Positions 9,003 through 16,564 of a stretch of DNA of 64,000 nucleotides are shown here, in pieces. Where the stretch lies: NCBI RefSeq assembly GCF_001636345.1, contig NZ_KV440945.1:2933354-2997353 (forward strand). The letters run 5' to 3'. Position 1 is the stretch's first letter; every line of letters begins with the position of its first letter. Made by a program: the position numbers and the translations under genes. This stretch comes from Cytobacillus gottheilii. GTDB taxonomy: Bacteria; Bacillota; Bacilli; Bacillales; Cytobacillaceae. The notes beneath the pieces were generated by a model. That model did not search any database and was not told the origin of the DNA. It saw nothing but the letters and a program-made list of their open reading frames with translations.

Positions 9003-9016
9003 TGAAAGTGCTTACA
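9003..9016 (-). promoter_or_regulatory. cre-like site at the biotin carboxylase/BCCP junction
   Basis: Minus strand TGTAAGCACTTTCA matches the CcpA consensus TGWAANCGNTNWCA at 13 of 14 positions (A instead of the central G). It covers the biotin carboxylase stop codon. A site inside an operon could act as a roadblock, or could be chance. Confidence 0.35.
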
Positions 9017-10343
9017 TTTTAATGGTGTTTAAATAAGAAGTTGAATAATTGCCATTCTGATAATCTTTTTCATTTAAAATATGTGCAAATAGTGATGCAT
9101 TGGTTTTAATGCCAGTAATTTTTAATTGATCAAAAAAACGAATGGCTCTCTCAATCACCTGTTTCCGTGAGTCCCCTGAGATAATACATTTTGCAATCAT
9201 TGGATCATAAAACGGGGTCACCGCTGATTGAGACACATATCCATAATCGACCCTGACCCCTTCAAAGTCCGGCCAATCCAGCTCTTCAATTTTTCCTGGT
9301 GAAGGTAAAAACGTAATAGGATCCTCTGCATATAATCGAAATTCAATACTATGTCCTTCAGCAAATATGTCAGATTGCTGCAGCGGGAGGTTCTTTCCGC
9401 TTGCGGCAAGCAGCTGCCATTCTACTAAATCAAGACCAGTAATTTGCTCGGTAATCGGGTGCTCTACCTGCAGCCTTGTATTCATTTCCAAAAAGTAAAA
9501 ATGTTCATTTTCGTCCACAATAAATTCAATTGTACCTGCATTTTTATACTGAACAGCTGCCCCAGCCTTAAGTGCTGCTTCATACATCCTTGTTTTCGCA
9601 TCTGCTGAAAGTGAACATGCGGGAGCTTCTTCAATTACTTTTTGGTTTCTTCTTTGAATTGAACAATCTCTCTCAAATAAATGAACAAGATTGCCAGCTT
9701 CATCTCCAAAAACCTGTATTTCAATATGTCTGGCATTTTCGATATACTTTTCAAGGAAAATGGTTTCGCTGCCAAAATAAGCTTTTGCCCGTGTCTTAAC
9801 CGTTTGAAACGACTTAACGAGCGCTTGCTCATTTTCACACTTCACCATGCCAATTCCGCCGCCGCCCCCACTCGCTTTTAGCATCACAGGATATCCAATC
9901 TCAGCTGCAATGATACAGGCATCTTCCAAACTGGAAACTTGATCACTGCCAGGTACAATGGGTATACCTGCCTTTTCCATGGCCGATCGAGACTGAATTT
10001 TATCCCCCATCAGCTCAATTGTTTCTGGATCAGGTCCAATAAAAATCAACCCTTCCCTGTTAACAGCTCTTGCAAATTCAGCATTTTCCGATAAAAAACC
10101 ATAGCCAGGATGAATCCCATCCGCTTGCTCCTCCTTGGCTATTTCGATGATCTTCTCTGCATTTAAGTATGATTTATTCACTGGCGGCTCACCAATGCGG
10201 ACAGCTTTCGTTGCATAATGCACATAAGGCAACTGCTGATCAGCGTCTGAATAAACAGCAATTGTTTCAATTCCTAATTTATGGCAAGTGCGCATGATTC
10301 TGAGTGCAATCTCTCCCCTGTTTGCAATTAATATTTTTTGCAC
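9012..10343 (-). CDS. Acyl-CoA carboxylase, biotin carboxylase subunit
   Basis: ATP-dependent carboxylation of the biotin carrier. The 443 residues contain the N-domain (KILIANRGEIALRIMRTC), the ATP-grasp glycine-rich loop KASGGGGGIGMVK (about 156-168), the conserved EMNTRLQVEHPITE (about 284-297) and the C-terminal domain. I start at GTG giving VQKILIAN, because AAAGGAG lies seven bases upstream; an ATG 12 codons earlier has no site. First gene of the operon. Similar to YngH of B. subtilis; AccC of fatty acid synthesis is expected elsewhere. The promoter is probably at about 10460-10490 with a cre site beside it. Confidence 0.92.
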   Translation of the reverse strand: MQKILIANRGEIALRIMRTCHKLGIETIAVYSDADQQLPYVHYATKAVRIGEPPVNKSYLNAEKIIEIAKEEQADGIHPGYGFLSENAEFARAVNREGLIFIGPDPETIELMGDKIQSRSAMEKAGIPIVPGSDQVSSLEDACIIAAEIGYPVMLKASGGGGGIGMVKCENEQALVKSFQTVKTRAKAYFGSETIFLEKYIENARHIEIQVFGDEAGNLVHLFERDCSIQRRNQKVIEEAPACSLSADAKTRMYEAALKAGAAVQYKNAGTIEFIVDENEHFYFLEMNTRLQVEHPITEQITGLDLVEWQLLAASGKNLPLQQSDIFAEGHSIEFRLYAEDPITFLPSPGKIEELDWPDFEGVRVDYGYVSQSAVTPFYDPMIAKCIISGDSRKQVIERAIRFFDQLKITGIKTNASLFAHILNEKDYQNGNYSTSYLNTIKM

Positions 10344-10437
10344 AGCGAAACTCCTTTCAAAAGTTTGATCATACTGCATAATAAGCGTCGCAATATTATT
10401 TATTTCTACAATCTTCTGTTTATTCCTTCTTTAATCG

Positions 10438-10451
10438 TGAAAACGCTTACT
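10438..10451 (-). promoter_or_regulatory. cre (CcpA) site upstream of the acyl-CoA carboxylase operon
   Basis: TGAAAACGCTTACT matches TGWAANCGNTNWCA at 13 of 14 positions on the plus strand, and equally well as AGTAAGCGTTTTCA on the minus strand. It lies about 95 bases before the biotin carboxylase GTG. It is just downstream of a weak promoter-like pair on the minus strand (TTCTTT, 17 bases, TATAAA), a layout that would give catabolite repression. Confidence 0.6.
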
Positions 10452-10525
10452 ATTTATTTATATGATGTATGGGTTCTATAAAGAATTGCACATTATTTCC
10501 ATAGATCGAGCACTGAGTCATATAG

Positions 10526-10603
10526 CCGCATCAGCTTCTGCGGGTTTCACTTTCCCACATCCTCCTACAGGAGTCTCGCACCATTTTGGCTCGCTTCTAC
10601 TTG
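10526..10603. repeat. Decayed copy of a dispersed Bacillus palindromic repeat
   Basis: CAGCTTCTGCGGGTTTCACTTTCCCACATCC and then CAGGAGTCTCGCACC resemble a well-known intergenic repeat of many Bacillus genomes, whose core reads GGGGTCTCACCTTTCCC..TCCCGCAGGAGTCTCGC. The copy is diverged. It occupies the space between the carboxylase operon and ylbP. Recognition is from memory of the family rather than from multiple copies in this window. Confidence 0.5.
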
Positions 10604-10767
10604 TATCTTTAAAATATATTCCAGAAAGTAAAAAGGCAGAATTTTTCGTTTTATTAGTATATAATAATATTAGGCTAGTGCATTGTTATGGATAGCAACC
10701 AACTAGTCACTTGTTTATTTTAAAACAAAAAAGATTGTTATACATTTTCAGTCAAGGGGGATTTTAA

Positions 10768-11235
10768 ATGGCATACAAGGTTGAAAAATTAAAAATAAAC
10801 TACAAGACATTAGAAGAATTTAAAAGATTTAAGGAATATGGATTGCAGGAATTATCTATGGTTGAGGACCTTGAAGCAAATATTATTGAAAATGACAGTG
10901 CTTCTCCCTTCTATGGCATTTATTTTGGCAGTCTTTTAGTTGCGCGAATGAGCCTATACAGAGTAGACGCAAAATTTGACCGCTACTTTGATCCGCCACA
11001 AGATTATTTGGAGCTCTGGAAATTGGAAGTGCTTCCAGACTATCAGGGCAAAGGATATGGCCATGCCTTAGTAGATTTTGCAAAAAGTTACGGCTTGCCT
11101 ATTAAAACGAATCCTCGTGTTAAATCACAAGAGTTCTGGGCGAAAGCGGGCTTTACATCTGTTCATTATGATATGGAGCGTGATTTGGGCGAAAATCCAA
11201 TTATTTGGTATCCTAGCGGAGCAGCAGAACAGTAA
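10768..11235 (+). CDS. ylbP: GNAT family N-acetyltransferase YlbP
   Basis: Putative acetyl-CoA-dependent acetyltransferase, 155 residues; the substrate is unknown. The fold core is visible as LELWKLEVLPDYQGKGYG (about 78-95), where QGKGYG is the acetyl-CoA pyrophosphate loop of motif A, followed by HALVDFAKSYG and a WAKAGF near the C-terminus. It matches YlbP of Bacillus by these segments and by its place next to ylbO. AAGGGGGA lies eight bases before the ATG. Single gene ending at a shared terminator. A partial palindrome (TTGTTAT-gg-ATAGCAA, 10683-10698) lies upstream and could be an operator. Confidence 0.88.
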   Translation: MAYKVEKLKINYKTLEEFKRFKEYGLQELSMVEDLEANIIENDSASPFYGIYFGSLLVARMSLYRVDAKFDRYFDPPQDYLELWKLEVLPDYQGKGYGHALVDFAKSYGLPIKTNPRVKSQEFWAKAGFTSVHYDMERDLGENPIIWYPSGAAEQ

Positions 11236-11249
11236 AGCTAAGAATAGAA

Positions 11250-11276
11250 GGGGCTGGAATAATTCATTCCAGCCCC
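11250..11276. terminator. Bidirectional terminator between ylbP and ylbO
   Basis: GGGGCTGGAAT pairs perfectly with ATTCCAGCCCC across a five-base loop. The minus strand tail (TTCTATTCTT) is richer in T than the plus side. It lies between two convergent genes and can serve both. Confidence 0.75.
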
Positions 11277-11311
11277 CTTAAACAGCCTTTAAATTCAAAT
11301 TGATGTAAATC

Positions 11312-11905
11312 CTATACTTTTACATTTTTCTGGCGGCCATCTTCTTTTGTGACCACCATTTGTCTTGCTCTTTCCATAATTTCAATTAGAGCATTATGAT
11401 CTTTTTCAATATTTGATAACTCTTCTGTGAGCTTTTCATTTTCCGCAGCAAGACTGTAGGTTTGGCTTTCCAGCTCTTGAATACGCACTTTATAGCTTTC
11501 AACTTCTTCTTGATTATTTGTCATTTCGGCTTTTTCATATAAAGTTTTTAAATGTTGTACTAATGCTTCAAATTCAAGCAGATCTGATTGTGCTGTGGAG
11601 ATGTTTTCAGCAGAAACAGGACTTTTCGTTCCTGCAGTATCTGGTACATCTGCATGTGTCATCTCCTGTGGATATTTTTTCAGCTCTTTACGCTGTTTTT
11701 TGGCTAATTCAATTCCTGATTTATACTGCTTTCTTACATAGGAATTCCAGCGAAATCCGCAAGCGGCCGCTGTTCTTGATAAACGCTTTCCTACTTCTTC
11801 AAATGCTAAAAGCTGTGTTCCCCCTTCTCGAATATGACGAAGCACAACTTCTGCTAATAGCAAATCTTCATCTTGTGACCATGCATCCTGCCGTGTTGAA
11901 GACAT
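11312..11905 (-). CDS. ylbO: RsfA/YlbO family transcriptional regulator (prespore type)
   Basis: 197-residue Myb/SANT-like DNA-binding protein. The N-terminus carries the DNA-binding segment [22 protein letters not shown] and [11 protein letters not shown] (about 2-60). A linker follows, then a long coiled coil (about 100-185) for oligomerisation. RsfA-type proteins modulate sigma-F/sigma-G genes in the forespore. I start at the ATG nine bases after AGGAGG; an in-frame TTG two codons earlier sits too close to that site. B. subtilis has ylbO at this locus. Its exact regulon here is unknown. Confidence 0.88.
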   Translation of the reverse strand: MSSTRQDAWSQDEDLLLAEVVLRHIREGGTQLLAFEEVGKRLSRTAAACGFRWNSYVRKQYKSGIELAKKQRKELKKYPQEMTHADVPDTAGTKSPVSAENISTAQSDLLEFEALVQHLKTLYEKAEMTNNQEEVESYKVRIQELESQTYSLAAENEKLTEELSNIEKDHNALIEIMERARQMVVTKEDGRQKNVKV

Positions 11906-12265
11906 CAGCAAATCCCTCCTAGTGTTTTTTCTTCATTTTATGCATCTGCTAGAAAAGATAGACTGATATCATGTTAGATTCTAAACATTTCTTTTTTCAT
12001 TAAGATGGACGATCTGCTCAAATGCTCTTCCATTTTGATGGTCAGGCTAAGGCTGCTTGAAAGAAAAAAACTCCTATTGAGTAAAAAACTAGCAGTCCAC
12101 TTCTGGTTAAGTGCATTTGAAAAGTTTTGGACCGTCAAGGATCAGCCAATGGTTATAAGAATCAAAATAGGTCAAACAATAGCTGTATTTCGAAGCTAAG
12201 CAATATATTGAAAAATAACAAAAGCACAAGAACATAATGTTCTTGTGCTTTTATTGTAAAAGAAA
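11906..12265. other. 360-bp intergenic stretch between ylbO and rpmF
   Basis: I see only the rpmF terminator (12220-12252) and presumably the ylbO promoter at the left. A 64-codon plus-strand open frame (12005-12199) lacks a ribosome binding site and any family resemblance, so I do not call it. Confidence 0.6.
12220..12252. terminator. Terminator of ylbN-rpmF
   Basis: AAAGCACAAGAACAT pairs with ATGTTCTTGTGCTTT, a perfect 15-bp stem with a one-base centre allowing a small loop, flanked by T-rich tails on both strands. It lies 14 bases past the rpmF stop. Confidence 0.85.
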
Positions 12266-12439
12266 TTAGTTGTTTACAACTTCTTTTCCTTTGTAAGTTC
12301 CGCAAGCTTTGCACACGCGGTGAGCAAGTTTCATTTCACCACAGTTTGGGCATTCCACCATACCAGGAACCTGTAATTTAAAATGGGTACGACGTTTTCT
12401 TTTTGCAGTTTTAGAAGTCCTTCTAAAAGGTACAGCCAT
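12266..12439 (-). CDS. rpmF: 50S ribosomal protein L32
   Basis: Large-subunit protein of 57 residues, starting [19 protein letters not shown] as in other Firmicutes. The zinc-ribbon cysteines are present as CPNCGE and CKACG (about residues 29-48), so this is the C+ (zinc-binding) form. The ATG is set by AAGGAGGTGG five bases upstream; an in-frame GTG inside that site is rejected. Cotranscribed with ylbN from a perfect-consensus promoter. Confidence 0.97.
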   Translation of the reverse strand: MAVPFRRTSKTAKRKRRTHFKLQVPGMVECPNCGEMKLAHRVCKACGTYKGKEVVNN

Positions 12440-12528
12440 TCTTCCCACCTCCTTAAAGATAATTAAGAAAGTTATGAAGGCCAGATCATGCTGGTTTCTT
12501 CAAATGCTTCTTATTTTTCTATCTTCCT

Positions 12529-13056
12529 TTATGTATCGGAAGAAGAATCGTTTTCGTTAAAAAATTGAGCAAGGCCGGCAAGACGAGGATCAATGCTATC
12601 CTTCTTTTCCTGCTCTTGGATGACTTCCCAATCTTTTCCGGATTGAGGAGCTCCTTCATCACCGCTATCTTCGCAAAATACTTGCATAGGCACTTCTAAG
12701 ATCAAGATTTCATGAATGATCGGCATTAAGTCAATCACATCTCCCTTGAGCTGGTAAACCTCTTCTTCTTCCATATCATATCCGATATCTTTCAAAAGAA
12801 AAGTTTCAACAGTACTAACATCAATTGGAAGCTTTACATCCACTAATGTTCGGGAGCATGGCAAAATTAAATGCCCTTGAATCTTTAAGTGAAAAGTCAC
12901 TTTTGCTGAATCAATGTCAGCACGTCCTGTAACATGCATCGGCGAAGCACGTCTAATGTTCGGATCAATTTTCATGACTTCATCGACATTAACGATTTCA
13001 TCAATCAAAAAGTCCTTGCTACGATTTTTTTGTAACTGACTTAAAGTCCATTTCAT
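12529..13056 (-). CDS. ylbN: YceD/YlbN family protein (DUF177), large-subunit rRNA accumulation
   Basis: 175 residues. YceD-family proteins are needed for normal 23S rRNA levels in E. coli and plants and are genetically linked to rpmF. Visible features are MKWTLSQLQKNR at the start, a central beta-rich part with LILPCSRTLVDVKLPID (about 81-97) and IDLMPIIHEILILEVPMQVFCED (about 122-144), which is the usual conserved helix and strand, and an acidic tail with DPRLAGLAQF. I start at the ATG six bases after GGGGTG rather than at the GTG inside that site. Confidence 0.9.
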   Translation of the reverse strand: MKWTLSQLQKNRSKDFLIDEIVNVDEVMKIDPNIRRASPMHVTGRADIDSAKVTFHLKIQGHLILPCSRTLVDVKLPIDVSTVETFLLKDIGYDMEEEEVYQLKGDVIDLMPIIHEILILEVPMQVFCEDSGDEGAPQSGKDWEVIQEQEKKDSIDPRLAGLAQFFNENDSSSDT

Positions 13057-13083
13057 ACGAATCACCCCAAGGCAACAAAGGTA

Positions 13084-13112
13084 ATTATAGCTTTCATATA
13101 ATTATTTGTCAA
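13084..13112 (-). promoter_or_regulatory. Perfect-consensus sigma-A promoter of ylbN-rpmF
   Basis: On the minus strand TTGACA (13112-13107), a 17-base spacer and TATAAT (13089-13084) match the sigma-A consensus at every hexamer position. The ylbN ATG follows 27 bases downstream of the -10. The -35 hexamer overlaps that of the opposing promoter by five bases. Confidence 0.9.
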
Positions 13113-13134
13113 TATTTTTTCTTTACACTATAAT
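13106..13134 (+). promoter_or_regulatory. Sigma-A promoter of tmcAL (ylbM)
   Basis: TTGTCA (13106-13111), a 17-base spacer and TATAAT (13129-13134). One mismatch from consensus. It fires away from ylbN and shares five of the six -35 bases with that promoter. Confidence 0.85.
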
Positions 13135-13222
13135 GTAGACATTATCAGCGTATTTGAAACTAAAATTAAAAAATTCTTTTTTAAACTTCCTGCATTTAAA
13201 TGATTTTGAAGGAGGCCAATCT

Positions 13223-14431
13223 ATGGAAGCTGTTGGCGTTGTTGTTGAATATAATCCTTTTCATAATGGACATGCCTTTCATTTGCGTGCCGCAAAACAA
13301 ACTTCTGGGGCAAATATCGTCATTGCTGTCATGAGCGGCAGTTTTCTTCAGCGCGGAGAACCTGCATTTGCTTCTAAATGGACAAGAGCTGAAATGGCTT
13401 TGCGTGCTGGAGCTGATATTGTGTTTGAACTTCCTTATCAATTTGCTGTTCAGCAGGCTGATACGTTTGCTGCCGGGGCAGTGTCGATTTTGGAAGCTGC
13501 ACGGTGTAAATCCCTTTGCTTTGGAAGCGAATCAGGAGATATTTCCCAGTTCCATCATGCAGCAATGTTCTTTGCTCGGCATGAAAAAGAATATCAGGCA
13601 AGCATCCGTCAGTTTTTAGTAAAAGGTAACAGTTATCCAAAAGCAGCATCACTGGCTGCGCAAGAACTTCAAAAAAATGCGGGTACACTTGATTTGTCCC
13701 AGCCAAATAATATTTTAGGCTATCAATATGTAAATTCTATTATAAAACAAAATGCATCCATAAAACCACTCACTATTAAAAGAAAAAATGCGGACTATCA
13801 TGATCAGTCATTCACATCAGATGATATAGCAAGTGCAACCAGCATCCGCAAAGCACTCTTTGCGGATGGAGGAAGCATAGAGGATATCGCACCATTCGTG
13901 CCACAATCAACCTTTAACTTAATGCTATATTACCAAAAGACATACGGTACATTTCATCATTGGGAGCTTTACTGGCCCCTGCTGCAATATCGGCTGCTGC
14001 ATTTAAACGCTCATGAGCTGAGTACCATCTATGAAATGGAAGAAGGGCTTGAGCACCGTTTTTTAGCAGCTGCTTTAAAAGCTGATTCTTTTCATCATTT
14101 TATGACTTTAATTAAAACAAAACGGTACACATGGACCCGTCTGCAGAGAGCTTGTGTACATATTTTAACGAATTCATCTAAAGAGGACATGAAGGGACAT
14201 GAAAAAGCTGATTATTTGCGGCTCTTAGGCATGACAGCAAATGGGCGCTCTTACTTAAATAAATATAAAAATGATTTAGGACTTCCGCTTGTATCCAGGG
14301 TTTCCTCGAATCAATCTGCTGGACTTGCACTTGATATTAAAGCATCCCGGGTATATGGATTAGCCACAGGTTTAATAAATAAAAAGGCATTCATTTCACA
14401 AGACTTTACACAGTCTCCGATTATACTGTAG
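13223..14431 (+). CDS. tmcAL: tRNA(Met) cytidine acetate ligase TmcAL
   Basis: Uses ATP and acetate to make N4-acetylcytidine at the wobble position of elongator tRNA-Met. The 402 residues begin MEAVGVVVEYNPFHNGH, whose HNGH is the nucleotidyltransferase HxGH motif. AVMSGSFLQRGEPAFASKW and GADIVFELPYQFA follow (about 32-75). The C-half holds KRKNADYHDQSF and ATSIRKAL. I start at the ATG seven bases after GAAGGAGG; upstream in-frame codons are non-coding in character. Known as ylbM in B. subtilis. Single-gene unit, convergent with ylbL. Confidence 0.94.
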   Translation: MEAVGVVVEYNPFHNGHAFHLRAAKQTSGANIVIAVMSGSFLQRGEPAFASKWTRAEMALRAGADIVFELPYQFAVQQADTFAAGAVSILEAARCKSLCFGSESGDISQFHHAAMFFARHEKEYQASIRQFLVKGNSYPKAASLAAQELQKNAGTLDLSQPNNILGYQYVNSIIKQNASIKPLTIKRKNADYHDQSFTSDDIASATSIRKALFADGGSIEDIAPFVPQSTFNLMLYYQKTYGTFHHWELYWPLLQYRLLHLNAHELSTIYEMEEGLEHRFLAAALKADSFHHFMTLIKTKRYTWTRLQRACVHILTNSSKEDMKGHEKADYLRLLGMTANGRSYLNKYKNDLGLPLVSRVSSNQSAGLALDIKASRVYGLATGLINKKAFISQDFTQSPIIL

Positions 14432-14483
14432 GTATTTTTTGAGTATGCGGTTTCTTATATTCGTTAAACCCGATCTATATGTA

Positions 14484-14530
14484 AAAAAGAAGCCTTCTGT
14501 CTCTCAAAGAGTCAAAAGGCTTCTTTCTTA
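14484..14530. terminator. Bidirectional terminator between tmcAL and ylbL
   Basis: AAAGAAGCCTT pairs with AAGGCTTCTTT around a loop of about 20 bases, with T-rich tails on both strands. It touches the ylbL stop codon. Confidence 0.8.
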
Positions 14531-15544
14531 CTTTTCTTCTAAGGCCATTAAATACTCAATTGCATCATCAAAAGTATCTACAGGCACAATTTTCATTTTA
14601 GTATCAATATCATCTGCTGCAGCGGAAGCTTCTATGTAATTGGAATTTTCCGCATTGTTTTCCTTTGGAGCAAAAAAGATTTCTGCACCCGCCTTATCAG
14701 CTGCCACTACTTTTTGTTCAATTCCGCCAATGCGCCCGATTGTACCGTCACTGCTCATCGTACCAGTACCAGCAATCTCATATCCTCTTGTTAAGTCTTC
14801 CTCGACCAATTGATTGTAAATCTCTAAGGAAAACATAAAACCAGCTGAAGGTCCTCCGATATCTGAACTATCTACAGTTACTTTTGGTTCTACTTTTATT
14901 TCTTTGTCATCAACGAGCGATATGCCAACGCCAGGTTTCTTTGTTTGCGGCAGAAGATCAACTGTTAATGCTGCATCTTCTGTTCTGCCATTTCGTTCAT
15001 ATGTAAGCATAATTTCGTCACCTTCCTCTTTTGAGGCAACAAGATCAATAAATTGCTGTGACGATTCAAATTCTGTACCATCAACAGCATATATGCGGTC
15101 AGCTGGCTCTAAAATGCCGTCTGCTGGCATATCCGGCAATACATTTAATACATAAACTCCTCTGTAATTAAACTCAACCGGCAAACTGGCTTTTTTATAG
15201 GCTACTTCAATTGCTGACAATTTTGATGAGTCCATTAAATATAATTGACGGACATTATACTCTTCATCTGTTTCGTCTTCAGCACGGATGTCTTCAACAG
15301 GATGAAGCTCCTGATACTTGCTCATTTTCGCAATGAGGTAGGCATAAATATTTGCTTTGCCCATTCTGACTGTTGTCAGCATAAAACTTCCTTCTTCTTC
15401 ATAGCCGTTCTCAACCTCAATGATAGGCTCTAACTCTTTTGCCATACCCGGTTTGGATACATAATAAGGAAGATGGTAAAAGGAACTTAGCATGATTATG
15501 ATTGCAACGATTATAAAGGAGCGAGTATAAAAGCGTTTATTCAT
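14528..15544 (-). CDS. ylbL: Membrane-anchored PDZ/Lon-type serine protease YlbL
   Basis: 338 residues: a membrane anchor (about 10-28), a PDZ domain (about 125-195, containing GVYVLNVLPDMPADGIL) and a Lon-type protease domain. The Ser-Lys dyad is Ser 233 in GGPSAGF and Lys 278 in GGIEQKVVAADKAGA. B. subtilis YlbL degrades the division inhibitor YneA after DNA damage together with CtpA. The active site should face outside. The ATG overlaps the ylbK stop as ATGA; an in-frame TTG upstream coincides with the GGAAGGAG site and is rejected. Second gene of the ylbK-ylbL pair. Confidence 0.92.
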   Translation of the reverse strand: MNKRFYTRSFIIVAIIIMLSSFYHLPYYVSKPGMAKELEPIIEVENGYEEEGSFMLTTVRMGKANIYAYLIAKMSKYQELHPVEDIRAEDETDEEYNVRQLYLMDSSKLSAIEVAYKKASLPVEFNYRGVYVLNVLPDMPADGILEPADRIYAVDGTEFESSQQFIDLVASKEEGDEIMLTYERNGRTEDAALTVDLLPQTKKPGVGISLVDDKEIKVEPKVTVDSSDIGGPSAGFMFSLEIYNQLVEEDLTRGYEIAGTGTMSSDGTIGRIGGIEQKVVAADKAGAEIFFAPKENNAENSNYIEASAAADDIDTKMKIVPVDTFDDAIEYLMALEEK

Positions 15545-16332
15545 TCTTGTGCAGGCTCCTTCCAATTAGAAATATAATTTTTTATTTCAATGACTTGCTT
15601 AAGCATTTCTTCCTCGCCAATTTTAATAATTTCTTCAATATTTGTAAAAGCTTTTGCACTAAACATTTCAACCCTAGGCTTGATCATAAAGTCAGAGGCA
15701 ATCTCACGATGCATAACCAGTTCCATTTGTAAGATATCCAAGCTTTGCATTATGACATCATAAATGGATGTGATTTCCGTATTCACTTTCACATGTGAAA
15801 CATCTACGGCTATGACAATATCAGCACCCATTTCTTTTACAACAGACACCGGTACACGATCAACGACCCCACCATCAACAAGCATACGCCCATTCACTTT
15901 TTCAGGTACAAAGATCCCTGGTATTGAAATACTTGCGCGAACAGCTTCTGCCACTGGACCTTCCTGAAAAACGACCTTTTCACCTGTAAGCAGGTCTGCC
16001 GCAACAACCCTAATCGGGATATTTAATTCCTCTAAACGCTTATTATGTGTAAAAATCCGAATAAGCTCTTTTACTCTTTTCCCTGAAATAAACCCCATTT
16101 TTGGAACGGTAAAATCAAGATAATACTTTCTCTTAAATCCTTTAGAGAATTTGTATAGCTTTGTCAGCTCTAATCCAGAAGCATAAAAACAGCCAACCAT
16201 TGCCCCCATGCTGCTTCCAGCTATCATATCAACCTGTATGCCTTCATCCTCTAACACTTTCAAAACACCTAAATGAGCAAAGCCTCTCGCTCCGCCAGAT
16301 CCAAGTGCCAGACCAATTTTTGGACGACTCAA
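15541..16332 (-). CDS. ylbK: Patatin-like phospholipase/esterase YlbK (RssA type)
   Basis: 263-residue patatin fold hydrolase. The oxyanion motif is GSGGARG (about 11-17), the nucleophile elbow is GSSMG (Ser about 41) and the dyad aspartate is in DGGVVDRVP (Asp about 153). It likely acts on lipids at the inner face of the membrane; the substrate is unknown. The start is TTG, because GAAGGAGGG lies seven bases before it and an earlier in-frame ATG sits upstream of this site. Translationally coupled to ylbL by a four-base overlap. Confidence 0.9.
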   Translation of the reverse strand: MSRPKIGLALGSGGARGFAHLGVLKVLEDEGIQVDMIAGSSMGAMVGCFYASGLELTKLYKFSKGFKRKYYLDFTVPKMGFISGKRVKELIRIFTHNKRLEELNIPIRVVAADLLTGEKVVFQEGPVAEAVRASISIPGIFVPEKVNGRMLVDGGVVDRVPVSVVKEMGADIVIAVDVSHVKVNTEITSIYDVIMQSLDILQMELVMHREIASDFMIKPRVEMFSAKAFTNIEEIIKIGEEEMLKQVIEIKNYISNWKEPAQE

Positions 16333-16416
16333 AGGATTCCCTCCTTCAGTTACCATGCTTGTATATTCTTATGGTCTATTTTTCATATGTATGAGTATAT
16401 TGATTAATATGGTAAC

Positions 16417-16465
16417 TAGAAAAGCGGAAGACGGCTTGCTCAGGGACAAGCATAAGCAAGGCATT
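16417..16465 (+). repeat. Dispersed repeat, GAAAAGCGGAAG..GGCTTGCTCAGGGACAAGCATAAG type
   Basis: Begins TAGAAAAGCGGAAGACGGCTTGCT and continues with CAGGGACAAGCATAAGCAAGG. The first part recurs inverted at 54743-54783 as TAGAAAAGCGGAAGGCGCTTGCT. It has inner short palindromes (GCTTGCT/AGCAAG). It resembles a short intergenic repeat seen in several Bacillus genomes. Confidence 0.65.
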
Positions 16466-16564
16466 TAGGTATTAAGGTTAGGCACTTATTATTTTACACA
16501 TTATTTTATCATTAAATGAAATGTGTTGCACAGTATGTTCACTTAAGTAAGGGAGGATCTGCAC

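Noticed and set aside
10462-10695. 77-codon plus-strand frame upstream of ylbP
   Set aside because: Falls across a dispersed repeat; no ribosome site, composition not protein-like.
12005-12199. 64-codon plus-strand frame between ylbO and rpmF
   Set aside because: No ribosome binding site, no recognisable family, basic random composition.
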